NCBI RefSeq assembly: GCF_945952055.1
Contig: NZ_CAMFHB010000012.1
Span: forward strand, 79,020 to 143,019
DNA: 64,000 bases
Reading direction: 5' to 3'
Origin: an uncultured Alsobacter sp.
GTDB lineage: Bacteria; Pseudomonadota; Alphaproteobacteria; Rhizobiales; Beijerinckiaceae
Shown here in pieces: positions 28,783 through 38,643 of the stretch. Within the stretch, counting starts at the first letter, position 1. Each line of letters opens with the position of its first letter. The notes beneath the pieces were generated by a model that saw only the letters and a list, made by a program, of their open reading frames with translations, was not told the origin of the DNA and did not search any database. Position numbers and translations under genes: made by a program.

Positions 28783-29226
28783 TTACTGTCGGATATCCGG
28801 TTCGACCAGGCGGGCCAGGTTGTCGAGCGAGTTCTGCCAACCCGGGTAACAGGTCTCTGGAGGTATCGCGTCCGGGATGCCCTCCTGGGTGATGCTCATC
28901 TCGGTTCCGCAGGACACCTTTTTCAAGGTCACGGTCACCTTCATCTCGCCGGGCAAGTTCGGGTCGTCGAAGCGGTCGGTGTAGACGACGCGCTCGCCGG
29001 GCACGAGCTCCAGGAACTCGCCGCCAAAGGAGTGGCTCTGCCCGGTGGTGAAGTTCCGGAACGCCATCCTGAACGTGCCACCCGCCGTTCCCTGCATGGA
29101 CTCCACCGTGCAGGTGAAGCCGTTTGGCGGGAGCCATTTGGCCAGGGCGTCGGCCTCGATGAAGGCGCGATACACCTTGTCGGGCGTCGTGGCGACGACG
29201 CGGTGCAGGCGGATGGTGCTGGGCAT
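28783..29226 (-). CDS. SRPBCC (AHSA1-like) domain protein
   Basis: 147 aa, a single START/Bet v1-like domain of the Aha1 C-terminal type: IRLHRVVATTPDKVYRAFIEADALAKWLPPNGF at the N-terminus, GGEFLELVPGERVVYTDRFDDP in the middle and GWQNSLDNLARLVE in the C-terminal helix. Such proteins bind hydrophobic ligands; the physiological role is mostly unknown. GAGGAGCG precedes the ATG. It stands alone between non-coding stretches. Confidence 0.88.
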   Translation of the reverse strand: MPSTIRLHRVVATTPDKVYRAFIEADALAKWLPPNGFTCTVESMQGTAGGTFRMAFRNFTTGQSHSFGGEFLELVPGERVVYTDRFDDPNLPGEMKVTVTLKKVSCGTEMSITQEGIPDAIPPETCYPGWQNSLDNLARLVEPDIRQ

Positions 29227-29799
29227 GGGACGCTCCTCGGTTGGCCATGGCGGCGATCGTTGCGCCACCGACAAAGGACGGCCGCGCCCCTCGGGTTCCG
29301 ACACGGCGAGGCCAAAGAAAGGGATGGCCTCCCCAGTTGCCTCGGACGGCAATCCCGCGTCCTTCCGGACGTTCGCGGCTGCTCAGACGTCGTGAGCCTT
29401 TCGGCCCTCCTGCCTGCAACTCCCTCTCCGCGTCCTGGCCGGCCTGAGCCCTTCGACATGCACACAAGTGATTGTCGATGGCTGAGCGCGCTTTCCCTCC
29501 CCTGCAGGGGAGGGTGGATCGCGCGAAGCGCGAGACGGGTGGGGGCGGTGCCGCAGGACTTGGCGCGACGACAGGGCCGGCCCCGGCATATCCGCTCTTT
29601 CTTTGCCGCTGTCCCCACCCGTCAGCCGCTTTGCGGCTGCCACCCTCCCCTGCAGGGGAGGGAGAGCGCCCTTCCTTCGGGCTCGAGTGAGAGGTGCGAA
29701 TCCCGAGGGTCTGAGCCCGGGCAGGACGGCTGAAGGATGGTGCCGGACTGGATGGGTGCGCTCCGAAGCGACGCTGGAGATTGGCCGGCGCTGGTGGGC
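29227..29799. other. Gene-free stretch with repeats
   Basis: 573 bases without a credible gene. Short open frames run through repeat sequence and have no ribosome sites. It holds the family C palindromic composite and, near 29410-29440, a degenerate end of a family A element. Confidence 0.7.
29495..29662. repeat. Family C composite palindromic element
   Basis: Two copies of the perfect 20-bp palindrome ccctcccctgcaggggaggg (29495-29514 and 29643-29662) in a 168-base unit whose inner parts are also inverted (GAAGCGCGAGACGGGTGGGG against CCCCACCCGTCAGCCGCTTT). Looks like a miniature, non-coding repeat element. Confidence 0.7.
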
Positions 29800-30387
29800 T
29801 CAGCAGACCGGCGCTTCGACCGGGCGTACCGATGAGCCACGGTCCTCCAGGACCGCCGTCACGGCCGCCAGGACCGCCGTCACGGCCGCGAGCGCGCCGT
29901 CGCTTTCCGCCGGGCCGGCGTCCAGGTCGATCTCGACGGCGTCGCCGCCGGTGAACCGACGCCAGGCGTCCAGGTTGCGGCGGGGGACGGCGATCAGCAG
30001 CGGGATCTCCGCCGCGGCGATCTCGGCGAGAACGTCGCGCAGGCCACCGCCCTCGGCCTCGCTCTTCCCGAACTTGTTGACGATCACGAGATCGGGCCGG
30101 TCGTCCAGCGCGCGGCGAACGAGTTCACCCGCCCGCAGCAGCTCGCCCAGGTCCAGCCGGCACCCCCGCGCCATCTCGCCGCGATCTTCCGAGATCCGGA
30201 TCCTTTCGCCGCTGCGCGGGTCCTCCAGCACCATGTCGCAGCGGGAGCGGCCGGGCCGCTGGACCGCGTGGGGCAGGAGCCCCGTCACGACGCGCCCCTC
30301 CCGCGCCAGGGCGGCAGCGACGGCGTGCAGGAGCGCGTCGGCCCGGGCGCCGTCGCCGTAGACGATGGCCACCAGCGATCCGGTCAT
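29800..30387 (-). CDS. DUF2478 protein at the end of the nap operon
   Basis: 195 aa. Rossmann-like N-terminus LVAIVYGDGARADALLHAVAAALAREGRVVTGLLPHAVQRPG followed by CDMVLEDPRSGERIRISEDRG and DDRPDLVIVNKFGKSEAEGGGLRDVL, the DUF2478 signatures. The fold recalls MobB/THEP1-type NTPases but the P-loop is degenerate. DUF2478 genes are often near molybdate or molybdoenzyme genes. It overlaps napC by four bases (ATGA). The function is unproved; a role in molybdenum cofactor supply to NapA is inference. The C-terminus carries a 2 x 7-residue tandem duplication. Confidence 0.82.
   Translation of the reverse strand: MTGSLVAIVYGDGARADALLHAVAAALAREGRVVTGLLPHAVQRPGRSRCDMVLEDPRSGERIRISEDRGEMARGCRLDLGELLRAGELVRRALDDRPDLVIVNKFGKSEAEGGGLRDVLAEIAAAEIPLLIAVPRRNLDAWRRFTGGDAVEIDLDAGPAESDGALAAVTAVLAAVTAVLEDRGSSVRPVEAPVC
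29847..29888. repeat. Perfect 2 x 21-bp tandem repeat inside the DUF2478 gene
   Basis: Two adjacent identical 21-base units encode a repeated LAAVTAV segment near the C-terminus. In frame, so it does not break the gene. Copy number may vary by slippage. Confidence 0.8.
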
Positions 30388-31082
30388 TGCGCGGCCTTGG
30401 CCTTGGCCACGTCCGCTCCCTGCAGGAAGTCGATGGCCCGCTGGACCGGACCCACCTGGTCGATGGTGGCGAGCATCTCCGCGTAGCTCTCCTTTGCCTT
30501 CGGCGGCAGCCTGTGGGCGATGCCCTGGTGGCAGTCGATGCAGGTCTTGCCCTGGGTCAGCGCGGTCTGGTGGATCTTCGAGGCCCGCGGCTCCTGGGCA
30601 GCGTAGTCCATGAAGTCGAACTTGTGGCAGTTGCGGCACTCGCGGGAGTCGGTCGTCTTCATGGCGCGCCAGACCGACTTCGCGAGCTCCAGCCGATGGG
30701 CGTTGAACTTCTCCGGCGTGTCGATCGTGCCCAACGCCTTGTGCAGCAACTCGTTCGAAGCCTGGATCTTGCGCACCATCTTGTGCCCCCACTCCTTGGG
30801 CACGTGGCAGTCCGGGCAGCTGGCGCGCACGCCCGTGCGGTTGGAGTAGTGCACGGTGTTGCGGTACTCGACGAAGACGTTCTCCTTCATCTCGTGGCAC
30901 GTGGTGCAGAACGGCTCTGTGTTGGTGGCCTCGAGGCTCCAGTTGAAGCCGCCCCAGAAGATCACGCCGCCGGCGAAGAACACGATGGCGATGGCGCCCC
31001 ACGCCACCGTTTTCGCGGGCGAGAAGAACCAGCGGAGAAAGCGCCGGATGGGCCCGGCACGGACCTGTTCGTTGTCCTGCAT
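30384..31082 (-). CDS. napC: NapC/NirT-type tetrahaem cytochrome c
   Basis: 232 aa membrane-anchored tetrahaem cytochrome that passes electrons from quinol to NapAB. One N-terminal helix (WGAIAIVFFAGGVIFWGG) and four haem-binding motifs CTTCH, CPDCH, CRNCH and CIDCH. Length normal. Overlaps the DUF2478 gene by four bases; 11 bases after napB. Confidence 0.95.
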   Translation of the reverse strand: MQDNEQVRAGPIRRFLRWFFSPAKTVAWGAIAIVFFAGGVIFWGGFNWSLEATNTEPFCTTCHEMKENVFVEYRNTVHYSNRTGVRASCPDCHVPKEWGHKMVRKIQASNELLHKALGTIDTPEKFNAHRLELAKSVWRAMKTTDSRECRNCHKFDFMDYAAQEPRASKIHQTALTQGKTCIDCHQGIAHRLPPKAKESYAEMLATIDQVGPVQRAIDFLQGADVAKAKAAQ

Positions 31083-31093
31083 CGCAGCCCCCG

Positions 31094-31552
31094 TCACTTC
31101 GCCTGCGTGGCGTTCTGGAACACGTTGCTGACGAGCGGCTTGGCGTCGGCCTGGGGCACATGGCACTGCTGGCAGAAGTAGCGGGTGCCCGCGACCTTAT
31201 CGAGCCGCACGCCCTGGCGGTCGACGTAGTGGGTCTCGGAGATCTTCGGCGCGCCGACCTTGGTGTTGCCGGGCCAGTCGTGGCAGCTCATGCAGGCGTT
31301 GTTGTCGACCGAGACCTGGTAGCCCTCGACCTTGTGGGGGATCAGCGGCGGCTGCTGGCGGTAGGCGCGTTCGAAGCCGCCGGCCGGCACGGACTGGCGC
31401 GTGATGTCGGGTGGCGCGGCCTCCTCGGCGAGGGGCAGCTCGCGCAGCGGCTTCACGGCGGCGCTCTTGTCCTGGGCTTCTCCCGGCAGCAGGCCGGCGA
31501 GCGCCACGGCCATGGCCAGGGCGACGGCGGCGAGCAGTGAACGGCTTCTCAT
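31094..31552 (-). CDS. napB: Periplasmic nitrate reductase dihaem subunit NapB
   Basis: 152 aa periplasmic dihaem cytochrome partner of NapA. Sec signal [27 protein letters not shown], then PPLIPHKVEGYQV and two haem motifs CMSCH and CQQCH with the conserved distal histidines (IPH, ETHYVDRQG). Four-base overlap with napH. Confidence 0.94.
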   Translation of the reverse strand: MRSRSLLAAVALAMAVALAGLLPGEAQDKSAAVKPLRELPLAEEAAPPDITRQSVPAGGFERAYRQQPPLIPHKVEGYQVSVDNNACMSCHDWPGNTKVGAPKISETHYVDRQGVRLDKVAGTRYFCQQCHVPQADAKPLVSNVFQNATQAK

Positions 31553-32493
31553 GGGGCGCTCCTTTCGAGGGCGTCCGGGGGCGATGGCGCACGGCCGGCG
31601 CGGGCGGGACGGGACGGTGGGACGGCGGACGCGTCGGTCCGCGTGTCGAAGCGGTGGGTGAAGCGGAAGACCCGCTCCGGGCAGGAGTCGACGCAGGCGC
31701 CGCACAGGGTGCAGTCGCCCGCCAGGATCACGGGGCCGCTCCCGGTGCGCTCGCCGCGCAGGGCGGGGACGATGACTTGCGGCTCCGGGCAGACCGCGAA
31801 GCAGTCCATGCAGTCGTCGCAGGCCGCACGCCTCGGCGCGGCGACACGCAGCGGCGAGACCCGCCCGAGGACGCCGTAGAAGGCGCCGACCGGGCAAAGA
31901 TGTCCGCACCACCCGTCCTGCGCCACGAGGAGGTCGAAGAGGAACACGGCGAGCGCGCCCATGGCGCCGTAGCCGAGCCCGAAGACGAGGGCGCGGTGCA
32001 GGGCCGTCACGGGGTTCACGAGCTCCCAGGCGACGGTGCCCGTGGCGGCCGAAACCGCCAGGATCGCCAGGATCAGCCAGCGCCGCCACTCCGGTCGCAG
32101 CTTGGCCGAGCGGGTGATGCCGAGCCTCCGGCGCAGCCATGCCGCGAGGTCCGTGACCGGGTTCACGGGACAGACCCAGGCGCAGTAGGAGCGCCCGCCG
32201 AGAAGGGCATAGGCGAGGGTCACGATCGCCGCCCCGATGAGGGCCGTGGTCGCCGGGACGCGGCGGGCGGCGAGGCTCTGCAGGAGAACGAAGGGGTCGG
32301 TCAGCGGCAGGACACCCAGCGTCATCGAGGAGGCCAGCGTGCCCTTGGCGATCCACACGCCGAACAGCGGGCCGGAGAGGAACAGCGCCAGGAAGCCGAA
32401 CTGCGAGACCCGCCGCAGCACGAGGACGCGGCTGGCCTGCCAGAGGCCCTTGCGGGCGCGGGCTGCCGCATAGGCTGTCGAGCGGGTGCTCAC
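31549..32493 (-). CDS. napH: Membrane ferredoxin-type quinol dehydrogenase NapH
   Basis: 314 aa. Four hydrophobic helices plus CAWVCP and [12 protein letters not shown] motifs in membrane loops and two cytoplasmic [4Fe-4S] binding motifs ([24 protein letters not shown]). With NapG it forms a quinol-oxidising module that feeds NapAB. The start is GTG in a GTGA overlap with napG. Confidence 0.92.
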   Translation of the reverse strand: MSTRSTAYAAARARKGLWQASRVLVLRRVSQFGFLALFLSGPLFGVWIAKGTLASSMTLGVLPLTDPFVLLQSLAARRVPATTALIGAAIVTLAYALLGGRSYCAWVCPVNPVTDLAAWLRRRLGITRSAKLRPEWRRWLILAILAVSAATGTVAWELVNPVTALHRALVFGLGYGAMGALAVFLFDLLVAQDGWCGHLCPVGAFYGVLGRVSPLRVAAPRRAACDDCMDCFAVCPEPQVIVPALRGERTGSGPVILAGDCTLCGACVDSCPERVFRFTHRFDTRTDASAVPPSRPARAGRAPSPPDALERSAP

Positions 32494-33263
32494 GGCGCGC
32501 CCCCGTTCTGGCCGGGCAGGCGCGTCGGCAGCTTCAGGGGGGCGTCCACGAGCGGCTGGCCCGCCTTGTCCTTCTCCTCCCAGCCGCGACGATAGTGCGC
32601 GTCCTGCGCGGCCGCGGCCACCTGCAGCGGCAGCACGCGGATGGCGGGTTCCGCCAGCACGCAGGCCTTCTCGCAATTGCCGCAGCCCGTGCAGGCGTCC
32701 GCATGCACGACCGGCTCGAAGATCGCGTGCTTCGCGGTGCGGGCGTTGTGGGTCGGCTCCAGCGTGATGGCGCGGTCGATGGCCGGGCACACGCGGTAGC
32801 ACACGTCGCAGCGCAGGCCCTGCAGGTTCAGGCAGGTCTCGCGGCTGGTGATGACCGCGAAGCCCATGCGCGCCTTGCCGACATCGGTGAGGGCCGGGTC
32901 GAGGGCGCCCGTCGGGCAGGCCTTCACGCAGGGCAGCGTGTCGCACATCTCGCAGGGCACCTTGCGGGCCTCGAAGAAGGGCGTGCCCAGGGCTGGGCCG
33001 TCGGCCCAGTCCGCCAGGTGCAGGGTGTCGTAGGGGCAGTCGCGCACGCATAGTCCGCAGCGCACGCAGGCCGAGAGGAACGCCTTCTCGTCGAGGGCGC
33101 CCGGCGGCCGAAGCGCCTGCGCCGGCCGCGCCTTCGACTGCTGGGCGAAGCCGGCCAGCATCACCCCGCAGGCGGCGGCGCCGCCGGCGAGCCGAGCCAT
33201 GTCGGCCAGCGCCTTGCGGCGCGCCGGCACGGCGGGCGGAGGGGATGCTGGGGCTTTGGCCAT
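32490..33263 (-). CDS. napG: Ferredoxin-type protein NapG
   Basis: 257 aa periplasmic iron-sulfur protein with a Tat-type leader ([26 protein letters not shown]) and four cysteine clusters: [35 protein letters not shown] and [11 protein letters not shown]. It works with NapH in electron transfer from quinol to NapA. Follows napA by 25 bases and overlaps napH. Confidence 0.93.
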   Translation of the reverse strand: MAKAPASPPPAVPARRKALADMARLAGGAAACGVMLAGFAQQSKARPAQALRPPGALDEKAFLSACVRCGLCVRDCPYDTLHLADWADGPALGTPFFEARKVPCEMCDTLPCVKACPTGALDPALTDVGKARMGFAVITSRETCLNLQGLRCDVCYRVCPAIDRAITLEPTHNARTAKHAIFEPVVHADACTGCGNCEKACVLAEPAIRVLPLQVAAAAQDAHYRRGWEEKDKAGQPLVDAPLKLPTRLPGQNGGAP

Positions 33264-33288
33264 GGCGGGTGGAGGCGCGTTCGTCAGG

Positions 33289-35826
33289 TCAGGCCGTCAC
33301 CACGCGGCAGGCGCACTTCTTGAAGTCGGTCTCCTTGGAAATCGGGCAGGTCGCGTCCAGCGTCAGCTTGTTCACGAGCTGCCCCTCGTCGAAGAACGGG
33401 AAGAAGACGAGGCCGCGCGGCGGCTTGTTGCGGCCCTTGGTCTCGATGCGGGTGATGACCTCGCCGCGCCGCGTCTGCACCTTGACCGCCTGGCCGCGGT
33501 GCAGATTGCGCGATGCCGCGTCCTCCGGGTGCATGAAGAGGGTGGCGGCCGGCACGGCGCGGTGCAGCTCGGGCACGCGGCGGGTCATCGAGCCGGAGTG
33601 CCAGTGCTCGAGAACCCGGCCCGTGCACAGCCACAGGTCGAAGTCCTTGTCCGGGGACTCGGCCGCGGGCTCGACCGGGCAGAAGATGATCCGGGCCTTG
33701 TTGTCCGGCTTGCCGTAGAAGGACACGCCTTCGCCGGGCTTCACGTAGGGGTCGTAGCCTTCGCGGAAGCGCCACAGCGTTTCCTTGCCGCCGACCACCG
33801 GCCAGCGCAGGCCGCGGGCCTGGTGATACTGCTCGAAGTCCGCGAGGTCGTGGCCGTGGCCGCGGCCGAACTTGGCGTATTCCTCGAACAGCCCCTTCTG
33901 CACGTAGAAGCCGAAATGGGCGCTCTCGGAGTTGTCGAAGCCCTTCTGGCACTCGGTGATCGGGAAGCGGTTCACCTCACCGTTGCCGTAGAGCACGTCG
34001 AACAGCGTCTTGCCGCGCAGGTCCGGCTTCTTGGCGATGAGCTCCTCGGGCCAGACCTCCTCGACCTTGAAGTACTTGGCGAACTCCATGGTCTGCCAGA
34101 GGTCCGAGCGCGCTTCGCCCGGCGCCTTCACCTGCTGGCGCCAGAACTGGGTGCGGCGCTCGGCATTGCCGTAGGCGCCTTCCTTCTCCATCCACATGGC
34201 GGTCGGCAGGATCAGGTCGGCCGACGTCGCGGTGACGGTGGGGTAGGGGTCCGAGACGACCACGAAGACGGCGGGGTTGCGGTAGCCCGGCAGCCCCTCC
34301 TCGTTCATGTTGGGGGCCGTCTGCATGTTGTTGGTGCACTGGACCCAGTAGGCGTTGAGCTTGCCGTCCTTGAGCATCCGGTTCTGCTGCACGGCGTGGT
34401 AGCCGACCGTGCCGGGGATGGTGCCCTCCGGCAGCTGCCAGACCTTCTCGGCCATCTCGCGGTGCTTGGGGTTCGTCACCACCATGTCCGCCGGGAGGCG
34501 ATGGGCGAAGGTGCCGACCTCGCGCGCCGTGCCACAGGCGGAGGGCTGGCCGGTGAGCGAGAACGGGCCGTTGCCCGGCTCGGAGATCTTCCCCACCAGC
34601 AAATGCACGTTGTAGATCATGTTGTTGACCCACGTGCCGCGGGCATGCTGGTTGAAGCCCATCGTCCAGTAGGACACGACCTTCTTCCTGGGGTCGGCGT
34701 AGAGCTTGGCGAGCCGCTCGAGGTTCTCCTTGGGCACGCCCGAGGCCTGGTGTGCGTAGTCCAGCGTGTAGGGCTCGAGCAGCTTGCGGTAGGCCTCGAA
34801 GCCGATCTTGTCCTGGAAGCCCGCCGGATCCTGCGCACCGTTCTGGCCGGTCTTGTGCGAGGCGTTCACCGCCTTCGCCTCCAGAGGATGGACCGGGCGC
34901 AGGCCGTAGCCGATGTCCTCGACGGTGCGGGCGAACTCGACGTGCTTCTCGACGAAGTCGAGGTTCACGGCCCCCGAGTTCACGATGTAGTTCTGGATGT
35001 AGTTCAGGATCGCCAGGTCGCTCTGCGGCGTGAACACCAGCGGGTTGTCGGCGAGTTCGAAGGAGCGGTGCTCGAAGGTGGAGAGCACGTGCACCTCGCA
35101 GCCCGGATGGGTGAGGCGCCGATCCGTGATGCGCGACCACAGGATCGGGTGCATCTCGGCCATGTTGGAGCCCCACAGCACGAAGGCGTCGGCGTGCTCC
35201 ACGTCGTCGTAGCAGCCCATCGGCTCGTCGATGCCGAAGGTGCGCATGAAGCCGGTCACCGCCGAGGCCATGCAGTGGCGGGCATTCGGGTCGAGGTTGT
35301 TGGAGCGGAAGCCCGCCTTGTAGAGCTTGGAGGCGGCGTAGCCTTCCCAGATCGTCCACTGGCCCGAGCCGAACATGCCGATCGTGGAGGGGCCGCCCGC
35401 CTTCAGCGCCGTCTTCCACTTCTCCGCCATGATCGAGAAGGCTTCGTCCCACGACACCGGCGTGAACTCGCCGTTCTTGTCGTACTTGCCGTTCTTCTTG
35501 CGCAGGAGCGGCTGGGTGAGGCGGTCCTCGCCGTACATGATCTTGGAGAGGAAGTAGCCCTTGATGCAGTTGAGGCCGCGGTTCACGGGCGCGTCCGGGT
35601 CGCCCTGGGTGGCGACGACGCGGCCGTTCTTGGTGCCGACGATGACGCCGCAGCCGGTGCCGCAGAAACGGCAGACGCCCTTGTCCCAGCGGATCCCGTC
35701 CGTGCGCCCGGCCTGCGCCGCGGCCTGATCGGTGAGCGTGATGCCGATGGAGGCGGCGGCGGCCACGGCCGCGGCCGACTTCAGGGCGTCGCGGCGGGTG
35801 GCGTCGAGGGTGTTCGTGTCGGACAT
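33289..35826 (-). CDS. napA: Periplasmic nitrate reductase catalytic subunit NapA
   Basis: 845 aa molybdopterin enzyme reducing nitrate to nitrite in the periplasm. Tat leader ([23 protein letters not shown]), [4Fe-4S] motif [10 protein letters not shown] with a fourth Cys in RGLNCIKGY, and the molybdenum-ligand Cys in [10 protein letters not shown], as in dissimilatory Nap. Length normal (about 830). Start at [12 protein letters not shown], with GGAG upstream; an upstream in-frame ATG adds 15 unlikely residues. Product exported only after cofactor insertion checked by NapD. Confidence 0.96.
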   Translation of the reverse strand: MSDTNTLDATRRDALKSAAAVAAAASIGITLTDQAAAQAGRTDGIRWDKGVCRFCGTGCGVIVGTKNGRVVATQGDPDAPVNRGLNCIKGYFLSKIMYGEDRLTQPLLRKKNGKYDKNGEFTPVSWDEAFSIMAEKWKTALKAGGPSTIGMFGSGQWTIWEGYAASKLYKAGFRSNNLDPNARHCMASAVTGFMRTFGIDEPMGCYDDVEHADAFVLWGSNMAEMHPILWSRITDRRLTHPGCEVHVLSTFEHRSFELADNPLVFTPQSDLAILNYIQNYIVNSGAVNLDFVEKHVEFARTVEDIGYGLRPVHPLEAKAVNASHKTGQNGAQDPAGFQDKIGFEAYRKLLEPYTLDYAHQASGVPKENLERLAKLYADPRKKVVSYWTMGFNQHARGTWVNNMIYNVHLLVGKISEPGNGPFSLTGQPSACGTAREVGTFAHRLPADMVVTNPKHREMAEKVWQLPEGTIPGTVGYHAVQQNRMLKDGKLNAYWVQCTNNMQTAPNMNEEGLPGYRNPAVFVVVSDPYPTVTATSADLILPTAMWMEKEGAYGNAERRTQFWRQQVKAPGEARSDLWQTMEFAKYFKVEEVWPEELIAKKPDLRGKTLFDVLYGNGEVNRFPITECQKGFDNSESAHFGFYVQKGLFEEYAKFGRGHGHDLADFEQYHQARGLRWPVVGGKETLWRFREGYDPYVKPGEGVSFYGKPDNKARIIFCPVEPAAESPDKDFDLWLCTGRVLEHWHSGSMTRRVPELHRAVPAATLFMHPEDAASRNLHRGQAVKVQTRRGEVITRIETKGRNKPPRGLVFFPFFDEGQLVNKLTLDATCPISKETDFKKCACRVVTA

Positions 35827-35839
35827 CGTCGGGCTCCGG

Positions 35840-36142
35840 TCAGGGGCGGGCGAGGCAATCGTGGGAGGCATCTGGCGCGGACGATCCGCAGCCGCAGGAC
35901 GGCGTGATCTCCTCGACCTGGTGGTAGGCGAGCGACGTCGAGACGACGCCGGGGATCCGGTTGATGGCGGCGATCTGCTCGAGCGCCTGCGTGGTCGGCG
36001 TGTCCATGACGGTCACGACCAGCCGGTCGCCGTCGCTGGCATGCAGGTCGAGGCCGCTGAAGGCCGCCAACTTGCCCCGCACGCGGTCCGCCGCGGTGGG
36101 GGCGACGTGAACGACGAGGCCGCAGACGTTCACCTGGTGCAT
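35840..36142 (-). CDS. napD: NapA-specific Tat chaperone NapD
   Basis: 100 aa. Cytoplasmic chaperone that binds the NapA twin-arginine leader. It opens [45 protein letters not shown], a ferredoxin-like fold typical of NapD, and ends with a Cys-rich tail ([14 protein letters not shown]). Overlaps napF by 13 bases; 13 bases before napA. Confidence 0.92.
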   Translation of the reverse strand: MHQVNVCGLVVHVAPTAADRVRGKLAAFSGLDLHASDGDRLVVTVMDTPTTQALEQIAAINRIPGVVSTSLAYHQVEEITPSCGCGSSAPDASHDCLARP

Positions 36143-36480
36143 GGGTCCTGGTCTCCGAGATGGGCGAGGCCGCGGATCAGCGCGGTGGCTTCCGCGTCTG
36201 CGAGGGCGATGGCTGAGACCGGGCACACGGACGCGCAGTCGCCGCACCCCGTGCAGCGGTCCGCCGCGAGACGGGGCATGGTGCGGCCGCCGCCCAGCGG
36301 GGCGAAGGTGATCGCGGAGGTGTCGCAGGCTTCGCCGCAGCGCCGGCACGAAACCCCCGCCGGCTCGACGCAGCCGGCACCGATCCGCGCCACACGCGCG
36401 GGCGGCACGGCGTCGGGCTGCTGGGCCGGGCGGGGCAGGACGGCTCGAAAGAGCGCGCGGCGGGAGAGGGCAGGATCCAT
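36130..36480 (-). CDS. napF: Ferredoxin-type protein NapF (short)
   Basis: 116 aa. N-terminus MDPALSRRALFRAVLPRP is the usual NapF start. Two cysteine clusters are seen: CVEPAGVSCRRCGEACD and CTGCGDCASVCP. NapF proteins often reach 160 aa with more clusters, so this is a reduced form. It is a cytoplasmic iron-sulfur protein thought to assist NapA maturation. First gene of the operon; the FNR-like box lies 35-48 bases upstream. Confidence 0.88.
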   Translation of the reverse strand: MDPALSRRALFRAVLPRPAQQPDAVPPARVARIGAGCVEPAGVSCRRCGEACDTSAITFAPLGGGRTMPRLAADRCTGCGDCASVCPVSAIALADAEATALIRGLAHLGDQDPCTR

Positions 36481-36514
36481 GGCTTGATCTCTGCCAGACC
36501 CAGCCCGCCCGTCT

Positions 36515-36528
36515 TTGATTTACGTCAT
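36515..36528. promoter_or_regulatory. FNR/FixK/Dnr-type box between nap and the Crp/Fnr gene
   Basis: TTGATTTACGTCAT, one base from the TTGAT-N4-GTCAA consensus. It lies 35 bases before the napF start and 134 bases before the regulator start, so it could control nap, the regulator or both under low oxygen or nitrogen oxides. Confidence 0.6.
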
Positions 36529-36662
36529 CCGGATTGTGCAGGAGATGACATTAGTGGCATCCGTACGATCCCGGAGGATCCTGGCGCAGGCGTCATTGGA
36601 CGGCACGGCGGCCGATCCTGTAAGGCGGATGGAGCGGGCAATGGGCTCGCCACGGAACGACG

Positions 36663-37355
36663 ATGCGTACGAGCGACCGGCACCTGATCCGCGGTTTCCC
36701 GATCTTCAGGGGCGTTTCGGACACCCTGTTCGAACGGCTGGTCGCGCGTGCCGAGATCCACGATTCGCAGCCCGGCGAGGTGTTGCTGACCGAGGGCGAC
36801 CCGCCGGCTTTCCTGTTCGTCCTGCTCAACGGTCTCGTCGAAGCCTATTCGAGCCATGCCGGCGTGGATGCCACGCTGTCGTTCATCCGTCCGCCGGGGG
36901 CCTTCATCGTCGCCGCGGTCTGGACCGGGCAGGTCCAGCTCACGTCCGTGCGGACCGTCCAGACGTCCCGCATCCTGCGGCTGCCGGCCGAGGACGTGCG
37001 GGCCGCCATCGCGGACGACGCCGCGGTGGCCTCGGCGATCGGCCTCGAACTGGCGATCCGCTACCGCGACATCATGCGCGAGCTTAAGAACCAGCGGATG
37101 CGCTCGGCCACCGAGCGCCTGGCGAACTGGCTCCTGCTCGAATCGGAGGTGGCCGGCTCGCCAACCTTCCGGCTGGGCATCGGCAAGGGCCTGCTGGCGG
37201 CCCGCCTCGGCATGGCCGGCGAACACCTCTCCCGCGCCTTCGCCATCCTGCGCGATCACGGCGTGACGGTTGCCGGCAACGAAGTCACCGTGGAGCGCGA
37301 GAGGCTGGCCGACTTCGCGCGGCCGAGCGTGCTGATGGACGGACAGGACATCTGA
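36663..37355 (+). CDS. Crp/Fnr-family regulator, NnrR/Dnr-like
   Basis: 230 aa. N-terminal cyclic-nucleotide-like beta roll (residues 10-130), dimerisation helix (MRELKNQRMRSATERLANWLLLE) and C-terminal HTH with recognition helix GMAGEHLSRAFAILRDHG; the E-x2-SR pattern fits TTGA half-sites. There is no cysteine in the protein, so it cannot carry an FNR-type [4Fe-4S] cluster; NO or another signal is more likely. Divergent from nap and probably its activator. Confidence 0.87.
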   Translation: MRTSDRHLIRGFPIFRGVSDTLFERLVARAEIHDSQPGEVLLTEGDPPAFLFVLLNGLVEAYSSHAGVDATLSFIRPPGAFIVAAVWTGQVQLTSVRTVQTSRILRLPAEDVRAAIADDAAVASAIGLELAIRYRDIMRELKNQRMRSATERLANWLLLESEVAGSPTFRLGIGKGLLAARLGMAGEHLSRAFAILRDHGVTVAGNEVTVERERLADFARPSVLMDGQDI

Positions 37356-37512
37356 GGGGAACGCGAGGGTGCGGGGGGTCTTGCCCTCCATCCCGCCGCG
37401 CGTTCTCCCCGGGCGACGCCCGGGGAGGACCGCGGAGGGCGGTGGGCAAGGCCGATTTGACTCTCCCGCCTTCCTTTCTAAACTTCAGAAACAAACTCGG
37501 AGGGATCGGCGC

Positions 37513-38643
37513 TTGGGAGTCCACCACGGCAGCGTGCTGCGCATTCTGCGCGATGCCGGGCCCTTGTCCCGGGCGGAGCTGGCGCGCCGGAGCCGTCTGT
37601 CACCCACCACGCTGACCCACGTCACCGCGCAGTTGCTGCGCGACGGCGTCATCATGGAAACCGAGACGCACCCGGCGGGGCAGGGGGCCATCGGGCGACC
37701 CGCCCAGGCCCTGCGGATCGTGCGCGAGGCGCGCGTGGTGGCCGGCGTCAACATCGGCGCAGGGCACGTCGAACTCACCATGGCCGACCTCCAGGCCGCC
37801 ACCAAGGGGTGGCGCTCCTTCGGTTTCGATGCGAAGGGCACCGAGCCGCGGGCGCTGGTGCGCGAGGTCGCCCGGCAGCTCACCGAGCTCTCGGACGAGA
37901 TCCAGCTCGACCGCTCTCGCCTGCTCGGCATCGGCCTCAGCGTCCCGGGCCCCGTCGATGCCGGGCGTCGGATCGTCCAGGCGGCCATCAACGTCGGCTG
38001 GAGCCATGTGCCGATCGCCGATCTCCTCGAGGAGGAGGCGGGGCAACCTGTCGTCGTCGAGCACAATGTCAGCGCCATGGCGCTCGCCGAGAGCCGCTAT
38101 GGCATCGGCCGCGACGTGCCGGCGCTGCTCTTCGTCTACTTGCGCACCGGCCTGGGCGCCGGCCTGGTCATCGACGGCACCCTGTTCCGGCCCGGCGGCC
38201 ACGGGGCGGTGGAGCTCGGACACATCCAGATGACCCCGAAGGGGGCGCTGTGCGCCTGCGGCAACCGCGGATGCCTCGACACCTTCGTCTGCGAGGCCGC
38301 GCTGAAGCGGGCCGCCGGCATCAAGGGAGCCGCGCCCGAGCAGCTGATGGCCCGCGTCGAGGGCAACGGACCGGCCTGGGAGGCCATCGTCGGTCATCTC
38401 ACCACTGGGCTCGCCAGCGCCGTCAACCTGCTCACGCCGGACCTCATCGTCTTCGGCGGGCACCTCGGCGAAGCCCCCGAAAGCCTGTTCCAGCGCCTGC
38501 GCCGGGACCTGCCGCCGCGCATCATGCCGCATGTCCGCGACCTCCTGGACATCCGCCCGTCCAGCTTCGGCCCGGCGGCCGGGGTGATCGGCGGCGCGAC
38601 GGTGGCGCTCGAACATTTCTTCTATGGGGGAGGGCTGCATTGA
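37513..38643 (+). CDS. ROK-family transcriptional regulator
   Basis: 376 aa. N-terminal winged helix ([40 protein letters not shown]) fused to a ROK domain with the zinc motif [12 protein letters not shown] and the acceptor-type block [16 protein letters not shown]. The start TTG is chosen because GGAGGGAT lies 8 bases before it; there is no ATG in that region. Its TGA overlaps the permease TTG (TTGA). Likely controls the importer and sulfatase downstream. Confidence 0.82.
   Translation: MGVHHGSVLRILRDAGPLSRAELARRSRLSPTTLTHVTAQLLRDGVIMETETHPAGQGAIGRPAQALRIVREARVVAGVNIGAGHVELTMADLQAATKGWRSFGFDAKGTEPRALVREVARQLTELSDEIQLDRSRLLGIGLSVPGPVDAGRRIVQAAINVGWSHVPIADLLEEEAGQPVVVEHNVSAMALAESRYGIGRDVPALLFVYLRTGLGAGLVIDGTLFRPGGHGAVELGHIQMTPKGALCACGNRGCLDTFVCEAALKRAAGIKGAAPEQLMARVEGNGPAWEAIVGHLTTGLASAVNLLTPDLIVFGGHLGEAPESLFQRLRRDLPPRIMPHVRDLLDIRPSSFGPAAGVIGGATVALEHFFYGGGLH

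Noticed and set aside
29472..29690. 72-codon open frame in the gene-free stretch
   Set aside because: Runs through repeat sequence, has no ribosome site and no coding signature.
33199..35907. 902-codon open frame antisense to napA
   Set aside because: Shadow of napA, which has intact cofactor motifs on the other strand.
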